Shown one piece after another: positions 31,129 to 43,300 of a stretch of 64,000 nt of DNA (position 1 is the stretch's first letter; each line of letters opens with the position of its first letter). Location of the stretch: the NCBI RefSeq assembly GCF_011397635.1, contig NC_064771.1, positions 12,339,379 to 12,403,378 of the forward strand, in the 5' to 3' direction. The stretch comes from Epinephelus fuscoguttatus. Lineage: Eukaryota > Chordata > Actinopteri > Perciformes > Serranidae. Below the pieces are notes generated by a model. The model saw only the letters and a list, made by a program, of their open reading frames with translations, had not been told where the DNA came from and did no database searches. The translations under genes were made by a program, and so were the position numbers.

Positions 31129-34100
31129 ATGCGTATGGGCAGCAGCTGGAGGTGGCAGCTCTCCCGGGCCATGAGACTCGCGCTGCGCTGGTGCCGGCTG
31201 TGCCGCCCGCAGAGAGGAAGCCGAGGCGGGGGGACCAGCAAGCCGTGGATCAGCGGCAGGTTCTTGGAGCTGTGGAGCTACAGCAAGCTCCTGCTCAAGT
31301 CCCTTTACTCCAACAGCCTCACCAACGCAGACACTCTGCTGGACTGTGCATTCGAGCCCGTCTACTGGATTGTGGACAATGTGACCCGCTGGTTTGGCCT
31401 GGTAGGATTTCTATTCTGGGTGCTTCTCCTCTGTCTACACCCCCAAACTCTGGTCCTAACCCTCTCGTGTCTGTTCTCTTCCTCTCTCAGGTGTTTGTCT
31501 GTCTAGTCATTATGCTAACAACCTCAGTTGTGGTCATCGTCTACCTGTTCGTCCTACCCACGATCCTCAACACTTATTCTGTGTACTGGGTCGCCTGGCA
31601 CCTCTGCTGTGGCCACTGGCTCCTTGTCATGGTTGTCTTCCATTACTACAAGGCCACCACCACCGCCGCAGGACACCCGCCCAAGGTACCAAACTCCTGA
31701 TAAATGCTGACATGTTATGGCATGTCTACTGTGGCATGACATTTGTACTTTGGTATGATTTGTTACAACAGAGTACTGCAGGAATGAGTCCTGAACCTAT
31801 AAATGAGTTAACATTTTTGCACTTCCAGTTCCCTAGTCTTGAAGTTGATGGGTTTTTTTGAATAGGTTAGATGACTGAATAAAGAATAACCATTAGTACA
31901 TCAGTTACTCACCATGTGTTACCTTGAATTCATGAAGAAAGCTTTGTTTTTCTCACATGCTTCATGGGTGAACGAGGAATCCAAAAAACGCAAACATTCC
32001 TCATTGATTCAAGTAAATGGGGACTGTGTTAAACAGCAGCAAAACTATATCAAATCGTCCGTTTACAAACTCTCATACAACTTGTGCAGTGTAATCCAAG
32101 TCTCATTTCGTATGTCGTATGCTCAGTACTTCCGTAACACATGCAGTTTTGCCAAAACATGATAACTTAAAACACGTCCACCGTGCCTGAGCATGCGTGT
32201 GCTCTGCTTGAGCAGAGTTTAAGCACACACGTATGCCTAGGCGTGCTACTCTGCCGTGCATAACACTGTTTGTACTGACGTCTTTTAAACTGAAAGGTTG
32301 CTCGAAGCACTTTTCGAGTCGAAGAATATACAAAAGCGGTACTAATAAAACACAACAATATACATAAGCCTACACCAGCATATATAAACACATATATACC
32401 TTTGAGCATGCATACATACACACATGGCTGCAAAAATACATACACACCCATACACACAGCAAGTCTATCAACTGTCAGGAAAGGCCAATCTGTGGAAGTA
32501 AGTTTTGAGACGAGATGTAAAGACGTGAACAGAGTCAGCTGATCTGACGCTCAGTGGGAGGCTGTTCCAAAGCCGAGGAGCAAAAACTGAAAAGGCTCGA
32601 TCACCCTTTGTTTTTCACCTGGACTCTGAAACAGTTGGAAGACCCAGACTAGCAGACCCGCCTGTTGGGGCGGTACAAAAATGCATGCATTTGGGAAGTG
32701 TACAACTCTGTAAGTGAAATTTGGAACTTTGCCTTTTTTGGATTCGTTATTCGCCAGAGGCAGGGAAGAATTTCCACTGCCCATTATAAGCTTTTAGGGG
32801 TCTTAAAAAGACAGTGTTGTATCATTGGCATTTTTGTAGATAAATTGTCTCTGTCTTTTTCTTTGTTAGCTTGACGTCTGTCGTTCCAATAATATATCCT
32901 CTCAATTTGTGTTTCTGTGTTTATTTTAGGACAAACTTCACATTCCCTCAGTGTCCATCTGTAAGAAATGCATCACTCCAAAACCGCCCAGGACGCACCA
33001 CTGCAGCATCTGCAACGTGTAAGACAACCAAATAACAATTCATATGAACAGATTCTGCCAGTTTTGTCTTTGTAAATTTGATTTAAACAGTTTCTGTTAC
33101 ATTACAGGTGTGTTTTGAAGATGGACCACCACTGTCGTATCCTTCTGACAAGCAACACACACACGCACAAAAAAACTCAAAACTGCTCAAACTTTTTTAT
33201 CCCCATTTTGTACACATTGAACTTAACATGTTTCCAGCCTGGTTGAACAACTGTGTGGGCCATTTCAACCACCGCTACTTCTTCTCCTTCTGCCTATACA
33301 TGACCCTGGGCTGCATCTACTGCAGCATCAGCAGCAGGGACTTGTTTCTGGACGCCTACAGTGCTATAGAGGTGAGGTGAAGAATTATAATAGCCAGCAG
33401 TATCTAAGTGTAAATCAGTAGTTCCACAGGTAAAAGATAAAATGTGTGTTTTTGTCCCTTTAACCTTCAGGCTACCACTGTTGCTAATGGCACGGGTAGA
33501 GACGGTGTCCAGTTTAGACAAGGAGCTATGATGAAATGTTATGTACACTGGCACCTGCCAGACGGCAGCAAGACAGCAGAAGATGAGCTCTGATAGCAAA
33601 TGATAAGCGAAACAAGAGACACGAAAAGGATCTTTGCTCTCCGCTCTCACATTTAACTCTGATCCAGGACGGCCTTATATCCAAGGTGGCTGTGCACCAG
33701 CTGGTAAACAAACTGCTCTGGGCTTTGAATACCAATTAGTTTAAAGGTTTGGAAGTCCGTGCCACCCAAAGATCACTTGCCCAGGAACAGGATCCAGCGT
33801 GTTAGACCTGTCACGTACCCATATTGTAAACAGCCTTCTGATGCTGAGCCAAAATGACCTCAGAGCAGGGAGCTCACTGTGAGGGAAGAACTCCATATCT
33901 GACACCAGGATAAATAGTTAGCCTGACTGTTTTCTGTCCCCTTCAGAGATACTATCAGACCCCTCCTCCAACAGAGACCTACAGAGACAGCACTGCCCAC
34001 AAGAGTGTCATTTTCCTCTGGGTGCTGACCAGGTAGGAAAAACTTCCCCACATGTATTTCCCTTCTTTAAACATCTGCTAAAGGTTGATGACATCATGCA

Positions 34101-35999
34101 GACAGCTCAGGTTGTAATATGTCCTCCCTGCAGCTCGGTGGCTGTAGCTCTTGGAGGACTCACCCTGTGGCACACCATACTCATCAGCAGAGGAGAGACC
34201 AGCGTGGAGCGCCACATCAACCGCAAAGAGGCCAGAAGACTGAAGGAGAAGGGCAAGGTACACACACGCATGTACAAACCAGCACTGGACCACTGAGTGC
34301 TCTTATTGGGAACATGTAATTGTAAATTTTAAGACACAAAGCTTGAAGGTATAATATGCAACATTTCCACATCAAAATTTATAAGAACGAGCAGACCTTT
34401 GTCATATTTTTTGTTTAATTGTGTACTTCTGTTATCCCAAATGTTTACAACAATATTCAGGCCCAGAGAAATCTGTAATATTTTTAAGGTAACAGTGCAT
34501 TACATTTGCTCACCTGTCAATGGTGTCATATTCCCTTTACTCCCTGTAGTTGCTTTACCTTCTGAGGACACACCAGATGATACATCAAAGAGTGAGGAAG
34601 GAATCAGAACTTTCTCCGAGTTATACTCAGTAATGCCCCGTTTACACAGAAAGCGTTTAAGCAGCTGGAGGAGGCTTTTTGTAATTGCCCCACGTCATCT
34701 CTTTTTCGTCGTCTTCTTTCCCATTGTCCAATCGGATGATTTGAGAAGCAGGTTCTATGGTGGTCCTAACAACAAGTTTACAACTGGTAAACTGGTGGTA
34801 GCAGTTGCCCGATATCCAGAGCTATACGGCCCAACGATAGACAGCAGGTTGTCAAACTGCACCCGAGTCCTAAAATATGCCTGGAAACAGCCATCATGGA
34901 GGCGAAGCTCCTGGACCAACTGGTGGTACTCCCCTTGATCCACCCTCCTTTTTTAGGGTCTCATGTATCTTCATAGATTTTTGTTTCTCTGTGCCCGACA
35001 AACTATTTACTGACTGATGACATGGAAAGGTTAACAATAAAAAGGCGCAGCAAGCGTTTTTTTTTACTAGTGGCATTCAATTCAAAAAGGCAGTGCGATG
35101 CCTAATTTATTGATCTATTTTGACATCAATGCAGCTTACAATGATGAATGACAAGTGGCTCATGCTAGCCATCAAGCTAATGAGTATGGTAACGCTGTAA
35201 CATTAAGACAATGTTTAACATGGTCAGAGTTATTTTTTAGTATGATAGTTTTGACCACAGCTAACAGCACTGAGCAACTCTACAGTTGAATTCGCCACGT
35301 AACGTTAGCTACAGTAGCGTTAGCTACGTTAGTTGTGGCAGATTTTTTAGAATGAAATTATCTAACAGGAATAAACATGACGAAACCTTACATGAATAAA
35401 ACTTAAATAAATTTCCTCGTCAGTAAACGTGATCTCTGCCCGTCACGTCAGATAGAACAGTGGTGTTTGTTTAACAAGGACAACAACTCCCATGATCCCA
35501 CGCTGCTTCACAACGTCATCAAAGTCTACTTTTTGTTGTTTTGAGTGAGAGACCTGTAGCAGCAGAAATTGCATGCTGTGCGCTAAATAATGTTAACTGT
35601 TGTTAACCCCTTCAAAAATGGCACATTAACAGCTGTTAATACTTCTTTTGTTTCGATGCAGGTGTTCAGAAATCCATATCACCATGGTGCAGTGAACAAC
35701 TGGAGGTTACTGCTTGGTGTGGAAAGGAGGAGGTGAGTTCAGTTACCCATATTTCTAAATGCTGCCTGTTGAAATGTCACTGTTTATTTTATTTCAGTCA
35801 CTGTTTAACAATCTCTGGTTACCATGGTGAAAGCAAGTGCAGTTAAACACCACAGTTTTGTTTCCAGCCACAATTATTTGTCTTTCTGTTCCTCAGTCAC
35901 TGGTTCACACGGGTCCTGTTGCCCTCCAGCCATCTTCCCAATGGGGATGGCATCATGTGGGACTGCAGCTTCACCAGAAGAGACCCCATGGCCATCTGA
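31129..35999 (+). CDS. zdhhc16: ZDHHC16 palmitoyltransferase
   Basis: DHHC-type S-palmitoyltransferase of internal membranes. It transfers palmitate from palmitoyl-CoA to protein cysteines through an acylated DHHC cysteine. Nine coding exons join in phase to 1104 bp (367 aa; human 377): 31129-31401, 31491-31685, 32930-33018, 33108-33136, 33238-33371, 33947-34032, 34134-34257, 35662-35732, 35897-35999. Features in order: a basic N-terminus, FEPVYWIVDNVTRWFG, two membrane spans (exon 2), the Cys-rich domain CKKC...THHCSIC...DHHC (192-195)...CVGH, a third span (YFFSFCLYMTLGC), a fourth (residues around VLTSSVAVALGGL), then RGETSVERHIN and HWFTRVLLPSSHLPNG. The DHHC tetrad is in a 29-bp microexon, the fourth coding exon. 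The chosen start (MRMGSS) matches the human N-terminal length; an in-frame ATG at 30988 would add 47 residues. A longer mammalian isoform segment after the third span appears absent. Confidence 0.95.
31900..32170. mobile_element. MITE family A, partial copy
   Basis: In ZDHHC16 coding intron 2, blocks GTTACTCACCATGTGTTA, AACGAGGAATCC, AAACAGCAGCAAAAC and CATTTCGTATGTCGTATGC match the left half of the element at 20117-21217 in the same order. The right half and terminal repeat are not found. Confidence 0.65.
32460..32620. repeat. Dispersed fish repeat, second copy
   Basis: GGGAGGCTGTTCCAAAGCC, GGAGCAAAAACTG and AAAGGCTCGATCACCC parallel the sequence at 29740-29790. Both are probably members of one old interspersed family. 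No protein is encoded. Confidence 0.5.
34560..35060 (-). pseudogene. Harbinger-like transposase fragment
   Basis: On the minus strand, 34943-34755 encodes a segment beginning GEYHQLVQELRLHDG and continuing YFRTRVQFDNLLSIVGP. This resembles the N-terminal region of PIF/Harbinger (HARBI1-type) nucleases as found in fish elements. The catalytic DDE part is missing, and the upstream part is in another frame, so this is a remnant or a non-autonomous derivative. It lies in the intron between ZDHHC16 coding exons 7 and 8. Element ends are uncertain; GCCCCGTTTACAC near 34635 may be one terminus. Confidence 0.6.
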
Positions 36000-36478
36000 T
36001 CCTCACCCTTGTTTCTTTTTTAAACTCCAAACCATATCAAAAAACTCTAACCTGCATTTACACCACAGGCAGTGTGAGTGATGTTTCACGCTGCTGTGAC
36101 CAGCTCGGGACAAAGAAAAGAAGCTCCTGCTGCTACAGTCACTTGGCGAGGAAAAAGCTTTGTAGTTATATAAATACACATAACTTGCTGCATTGGTATT
36201 TGCACTGCTTTAAATGGGACCCACATGGGAATAACCACTCGTGATTCATCGTCTTAGGACGCATATCATTTCAACCTTTCTCCAGTGGACCTGTAACAGT
36301 AGGTCTTATTGTGGACATCGCCACCAGCTGATGTCACCCTGCGACTGCAGCGCTGTTGACTTACGTGATGTGTAAATGGTGCTGCTGGTCAGCATTGTTA
36401 AAAAGCCCAAACCTTTCTTAACGAAGAGTATGGTGTGTTCCCCAGTATGGGAGGCACTGATGAACACCACAGCTTGAA

Positions 36479-37374
36479 GTTAAAGGTGCTATGTGTTGCA
36501 TTTACAGATACTAATACAACACACATACTAAACAAATACTTTGACCTGTCAGAGAAGGTCTCATTTGTTGACACTGTTTAAATGTGCCAGTGTTAAAGTA
36601 ATAGTCTTGAAGATTTTCATTTAAATAAATTGTCTGTTTAGTCACTATCTATGACCATATGAGGTACACAGTGGTGATTGAGCCAACTGATGAAAGACCT
36701 TGCATTTGTAGTGTAATGAACTGGGTGTGTGTGGCGACATTCCTGGGAGAAATCGCAAGCGGAGCATCACCCAGCAGTGGTTGGTCCGCCAGAGAGTGTA
36801 GGCAGAGCTAATGTAACAGACTTGCTCTTCAACCTCAAGCTCCGAGGAGTAGTGGCCATTCTGTGGAATTACAACTTGGTCAGTCGCGTGATGTCACAGG
36901 CCCAAAAGACACCTATAAATCAGTGGCTTCATTTCTTTGAATGTCACACCCCTCACTAAATGACTCATTTCACTATCGGGATTTGATCCATTCAGTCTGG
37001 TAACGTCTCAAAAGTCCAGAAGACCTGCACAATTTATTTATTTTACCCCTTTACAAGTTAGACAAGTTAGCTTAGTGCTAAGTTAGCTACTTAGGAGGCG
37101 AAGTCCCTCGTGTGCTTGCTCTAGGGACCCAATGATTCGGTGTATCGGGTAATTTTACACCCAAGAAGCGGAACTTTTCTGGCTTTATGCGCCATTGAGC
37201 AACTTGAGAATGAAACGGGCACCACCTTCAACATTTTATCCAGTTCTCAACACACCTGCAGTCACCACTTGTCTCCATATGTGCTGCCAAAGAAAACACA
37301 ACAGATATTCAAGATTGTGACTTTAATGTGCTCATGGTTCATTGTCTATAAAATGCAACATATAGCATCTTTGA
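36479..37374. mobile_element. MITE with TTAAAGGTGCTATGTGTTGCA-type ends
   Basis: The left end (TTAAAGGTGCTATGTGTTGC) and right end (GCAACATATAGCATCTTTGA) are imperfect inverted copies about 0.9 kb apart, with no transposase between them. If the ZDHHC16 transcript ends at 38101, this MITE is part of its 3' UTR. Confidence 0.55.
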
Positions 37375-38100
37375 TAATGGACGTCCCGATGATCCCTGAC
37401 TTCATGCAGAGCCAGAGATATGAGCCTCGTCCTCGTCTACTTATTGAAGAGGTCTTGTATGTTGTCTATAATAACTGTTTATGTGTGTTGGGCTGAGGAT
37501 AAAACCAAGTGTTTCTTAATGTGATGAGGCAAGTTGTGAGGTAAAAACATATTCTCAATGTTAATCTTTGATTTTGTTCTTTAAATGTCCTGTGATTATT
37601 TAAACATTTTAAAAATGTATTTTAAGGTTTACTGCCCTGCATGTTTGCACCTGCAGTATTCTGCTGCTGTGTCTTGGGGAGTGTGTGCTAATGAGACTGA
37701 AAACAAGTCTGAACTGACTGCCGAAGAGGAGTGAGAAACCAAAAGTTTGATACACTTGTGCTTAAACTTGAATCTTTTGCTTACTTGCCAGTTTAGTTAA
37801 AAAAAAAGAAGAAAAAACCTGCACAGCAGTCATCCTGATTTTAGGTCTTTGACACTGATAAAGAAATTGTTGTGCCTTGTTTGGTTGTTCAGCCTTTACA
37901 TTGAGGCACTTTAAGTGAATCAGGCACTGTGAACTGTAATTCCACATTTTTAATTCCCTTTCATATTTTCCACCCCAAAATGTTCATACCAATAACTTAA
38001 TGATAGATTGGGTGGATTTGTAGTTGCCATAGAAACATGACGTACAGCTGTGATATCATGTATGGAGCTGTGCTCCACTTTGATTTACTTTGTCTTTTTC

Positions 38101-38106
38101 AATAAA
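38101..38106 (+). terminator. Candidate ZDHHC16 polyadenylation signal
   Basis: AATAAA preceded by a T-rich tract and followed by TG-rich sequence, 2.1 kb after the stop codon. Confidence 0.5.
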
Positions 38107-38429
38107 ACACGTGTTTCATATTTTGAGTTATAAGTGTTTCTATTTTAAATGTGAACTAGAATTACAGCCTTGTGGTTATACGCCTGTATGCACCAGTCAG
38201 GTTGCTCATAGAGTTTACATCCATGTCTGTGAAAACATGGATGCTTCACACACACATCTTCCCCCGGCAGCACAGAAGATCTATTCCAACAGCACAGTTA
38301 CAAGGTGGACACCCAAGATTAGTGTCACTAATTCAGTATCTAACCAACTGTTTCCCATCCCATCCAATTGCAGAATTTTAATCCGTGTTCCTGAGTTATG
38401 ACACTGGATAATGGCCAGAAAAGTGTTTT

Positions 38430-39020
38430 TACAAAACATGATGTCATGGTGACGTTGACCTTTGACCTTTTGGATATAAAGTGTCATCACTTTATCATTA
38501 TATCCTGTTAGACCTCTATGTGAATTATTTACATAATTAGCATATGACTTCTTGAGTTATGGCCAGCACACATTTTGTGAGGTCACAGTGACCTTGACCT
38601 TCGACCTTCACCACCAAATTATAATCAGTTTATTATTGAGTCCCAGTAGATGTTTGTGCCAAATTTGAGGAAACTCCTTCAAGGCCATCTTGAGATAATG
38701 TGTTCACGAAAATAAGACAGACACAAAGTCACAGTGACCTTGGCCTTTGACCACCAAATTATAATCAGTTCATTATTGAGTCCCAGTGGATGTTCGGCCA
38801 AATTTGAGGAAACTCCTTCAAAGCCATCTTGAGATAATGTGTTCACGAAAATAAGACAGACACAAGGTCACAGTGACCTTGGCCTTTGACCACCAAACTC
38901 TCATCAGTTGAGTCTAAATGGACATTTGTGCCAAATTTAAAAAAAAAAAAAACCTTCAAGGTGTTCTTGATAGGACGTACACACAACCCGAAAACATAAT
39001 GCCCCCGGCCACGACTGTCA
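38430..39020. repeat. Tandem repeat of about 140-146 bp with nuclear-receptor half-sites
   Basis: Three to four copies of a unit containing GTCACAGTGACCTTGGCC, ACCACCAAATTATAATCAG, GAGTCCCAGT, GCCAAATTTGAGG and CTTGAGATAATGTGTTCACG. Copies near 38580, 38726 and 38865 are spaced 146 and 139 bp. AGGTCACAGTGACCT is perfect at 38580-38594 and 38865-38879 and has one change at 38726-38740. The array lies between the converging ZDHHC16 and MMS19 genes. Confidence 0.85.
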
Positions 39021-40310
39021 CCAGCACAGAGACATAAAAAGAACATCAAATTGATTACGATTACAAAGAAATGTTTTAATGACATTTTAAGTTAGACATT
39101 TTAAATATTGTCTATTTCCTTGGCATAAGTTGATGTGAGGTCCAAAGTAGCCAACCTAGCTGCAATGACTCGACAATAACTATGACACAGCATCAATATT
39201 TCTTTAAATATTGATAGAATACAAGGCAGACATTTGACATTTTGTTCACATAACTTAAATCTTAATTAACTCAACATAGTTATTCAATTATGTAAAATGC
39301 ATCTTAAAATCTAACTCTTGTCAGCGAAGGTGTGAAACACTGATTCATGTCACCCGGTGAGTAACCAGAGGACAAATGGCACATTCTCCCAAGTCTCAGT
39401 GACCCAACCCAGCTGTTGTTAGGACATTACTGCTCAGCTACACATTCATCCACATGGGAAGATAAAGGCTATCTATCAGTGCCTGCTGGGCTCAGTGCTG
39501 CTCTCATTTGGTTGTTTACATCTTTATATGCAGGAAATGGAGATTTTTGATCTTTCCAGCAGCCAAACGTCTCAAAAATGGTCTTAAAATTTAAAAAAAG
39601 TTCATCAGGTCACTGTGGTGACGTTCCCATTCAATACATCCACATTGTTTGCTTCCTCTCTGTGTATAGGAGTTGACACATTCAAAGTGCATTCAACAAG
39701 AGCCATTTGGATTTTCAGACCTTGACTTTCTTACTAGATTTAAGTAAACATCAAAAATACTGTCCTTCATTTCATTATGATTATTATTATCATTTCTGCT
39801 GCTGATTTGACTGAGAAGGAAACCTAAAATGTGAAACTTTTGGCCCTTATGGTGGCCACTGAATCCCATTTTCCAAATCATAAAAAGCCAAAATACCTCA
39901 ATGCAATCTGATGTTACTTCTTCTCCAATACATAGTGAGAAAGACAACAACGTACATGAGGTGTGTTGCATATTAAACAAACATTTTCATTCCTTTAACT
40001 TAGACACTGCTCCAGTCAGTCCACATACTTGTACTTGTGCGTTCGTAAAGATACAGACAGTTACAACAGAAACATTTCAGTAAAAAGGGAGAGAAGATGA
40101 AGGATGGAGGGATTCTGGTAGAAAAAGACGAGAGTAAGGAGGATAGGGGGGATTCTGGAAGATCCGAAGAAAAGGGCAGGGAGCACTGGAGAATTTAAAC
40201 CAAGGAGAGAGTGCTGTTGATCCTTGGTACCTGTTCCTGGACTTTACCACATCTGGATTCTTCCAAGTTTAGGGAGGATGGGAGGCTGGGGTTGTGTTTG
40301 AGGAGCAGAA

Positions 40311-43300
40311 TCAACTTCCTCCAGGACTTCCTAACAGGAACCTGTAAGGAAAGTAATAAAGAGACAGCATGTTGTGACGAACAAACTATAAATGCATAGT
40401 GGAATTTTGGCACTTGACCATTAGAAGGTACCAGTTACTGCACCACCAGGATGTTAATGAGAGCAGGAAGTATACCACGGAAACCATGAACTAAAAGGTA
40501 AAATCTCTCCTGACAAATGTGATTTCAAATTTCCAACTCTCTTGTCTCTTAAACAGTGCTATCTGATTCTTACCACTCTCCTCTTGCCCGTACCGCCTCG
40601 CTCCTCACCAGCCTCTTCTTGTCATCCAGAGGCCGGGCCAGAGCTCGCAGCACTCGAGCCCGAAACGGTAAGACCTGAAACATTAAAAAAAAAAAAAAAA
40701 AAAAAAAAAATTGAAAGAAAAATGACGCTGTAAACTAACATTTGTCTTCCAGTGTCCATAAAAAGTAGAAGTAATACTTTCAACAAGTTGGTCAAATTGG
40801 CAGTGTTTCTATGGGTGAGGCACAGCACTATTTTATACTGCAGCCAGTCTTTATATTAATATTCTCATGAGAAAATCAGCTTTAAACTGCTCATACAATC
40901 TAAACACCAGAGATAAAGCTCTTCTTTTAGTTTAGTTTATTCTTTTAGTTTTACCTCGTGTTCAGGGAAGCGGGACAGAGCATGGATGCACCGCAGAGAG
41001 ACGATTCTCACATCCTGCAAGAAAGGTACAAAACGCTGGTTAGAGCTCTGGCTAACACTGCTGATAACAGTTTTACTTTTTACTGCTCAGAGTTTTACAA
41101 TCATGACTTTTTGGATCAGAAAAGAAAACACTCTGAGCTACGATGTCTCACTAACCATGGCTGGACTGGAGTGGAGGGCCAGCAGCCTGCTGATCAAAGC
41201 CTCCAGCTGCTGGATGAGTGCTGGTGGTGGGTCGATGAGGACGGGCTCCAGACAGGACAGGGTGGACAGCTGGACGCCCTGGTCAGGACATGACAGTGCC
41301 TCTAACAGCAGAGACAGGAGCTGGACAGGGACAAAAGACTCCACATTAATACTGACCATTATCTGGGGGTTCCAAGTTTTCTCATTAAGTTGCAGACGGT
41401 CACTGGCGACAGTCATTTTAGTACTATTTGTGATCAACTTGGAGTGACAGCAGCAGTTTGCTCCTTACTCACCGCTGGTAGTTCAGTGACTTGCACCTGC
41501 TTGGGCAGTTTATTGACGATATTAGACAGAGCCTTCAGGTAGTTGGGCTTCTTCTCTGAAGAGGACAAACAGATACATAACATTAATGTATTACCTAAAA
41601 CCTGAGACTGCTGCTTCCAGGAAAGGACCAGAGATAAAGTCTAAAACCTCCAAAACAGCAAGTCATTTGAAGATTTTATATGTTGTCTTCCAAATATTCT
41701 CGAAATGTTGAGTTTTTGTGCATCTATGGCAACTAACTATTGCCCTGTTCCCACCAAACACCTTCAGTATGGTACCTTTGGAACCAAAAGTAACCCTTCA
41801 GACATGGTACCTAGACCCTAGGTCCATTTAGTGTTTCAACTGCTCCGTCAGGCTCCCACTGTAGCTCCTTATCACCGGTGACAGAGGGGAGTCCGCACCT
41901 TGTTTATCATCCACAGAACGAGTCGGCACGCCAATATTTTCAGAACAAACGAGAACGGGCGTTTCGTCCCTCTCAGGCAAGTGCAGGGGTTTAGTGTTGC
42001 CGGAGCCCACAGGAATAACGCTTAGCAACACACCTTGCATATATACAGTTCACATAATCCGGACATTAACATAAATTAAAGCTTGAAGATCCACTCTTTA
42101 CTAAAAGTGTATGTATTAAAACTAAAGTAATGGTCAAAGTTGTCACAGTGAAACTGATCTCGTTTGGGTCTGTTAATAACCAATCTACTGGGCCATCCTG
42201 TTGCCTCGTACCTTGCGGCGCAGCGTTGAAGCCCTGGACCAACTTGGCTGAATTCTCGCTGAAGAAGCGCTGGCGGTACATGATGCGAACATCAGCGTGG
42301 CATCCACGATTCAGGATGTCGGGAGAGTCACTCATCAGCAGCGAGAAGCCATTTGCCGCCACTGGACCCAGGTCAGCATCATCGAGCAGAGAAAAGAGCT
42401 GGAAAAATACAGCGGAAGGAAAATTAAAACGAAAGACTGCACAAGTCCGGTTTACGCGAACGTGAACCTGTATTTAAGATATCATATGATAAAGGCGTGC
42501 AATGCATGCGTCTCTGTTTCTACCTTGTCAGTCAGTGTTGTGACCAGAGGGTGGTATCGGAGAAGCAGAGCCTTGGCAACCTGGAGACAAAAGCAACTTT
42601 ACTGCACTCGCTGCTTCTTACACAAACATCTGCTGCTGTGAATTTATGACTAACATGAAAACCTTTGAGTATCATCAAATACCAAATGTCTTCACTGAAA
42701 ACAGTGTGACTCTTACCCAGATCATGAGGGTGAAGGCCTGAGTGCGAACAGATGACGTCGCAGAGTCCAACTCACTACACACTCTCTTCATGGTGTTCTG
42801 AATGAGGCTGTCGAGAGAATCACCTGAGGAACAAACCAAACCATCACAGCTGATGTTAGGTAACAAAGAGAGGCTTTAAGTTTTGGAACAAAGAGTGTTA
42901 AATCACAAACTGACCCTGTGGCCTCTTGTTAACCAGGCCAGCAAAGCACTTTGCAGCTGAGGTGTATGACAGTGGGTGGGTGCAGGTGCAGCTCATCTCC
43001 TCCAGCTCTGACAGCAGGTCATCTATCTGAGGCACCTCCACCTATGAGACATTCACAACACTCAGGAAACTGCTTCAGTGACATAAAAAATACTTTGCTG
43101 TTTAAGGGTTCAAGCTGAGACTCACACTGCGAGGTAGCGAACACACACATCCCATGAGCAGACAAACCATCTGAGACTGGCTCCATGACTCCCCCTGCTG
43201 CTTCTGAGGAAACATAACATGCATCAGTGACACTGAAATTTTAAAAAAAAAAAATGCTACAAATCCAAAGAGAATTTAGGAGTTAAATTAGTGGTGGAAA

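Larger units (their letters stand above)
36000..38120 (+). other. Probable ZDHHC16 3' UTR, containing a MITE
   Basis: This follows the ZDHHC16 stop codon. No other coding sequence is recognised. A canonical AATAAA at 38101-38106 is the best candidate end of the transcript; AAATAAA near 36625 could give a shorter form. The element at 36479-37374 lies inside. Confidence 0.45.

Noticed and set aside
33471-33495. Possible extra ZDHHC16 exon (reads ATTVANG) matching the longer mammalian isoform
   Set aside because: The acceptor is good, but the only GT donors give 25 or 34 bp, which breaks the phase between exon 5 and exon 6.
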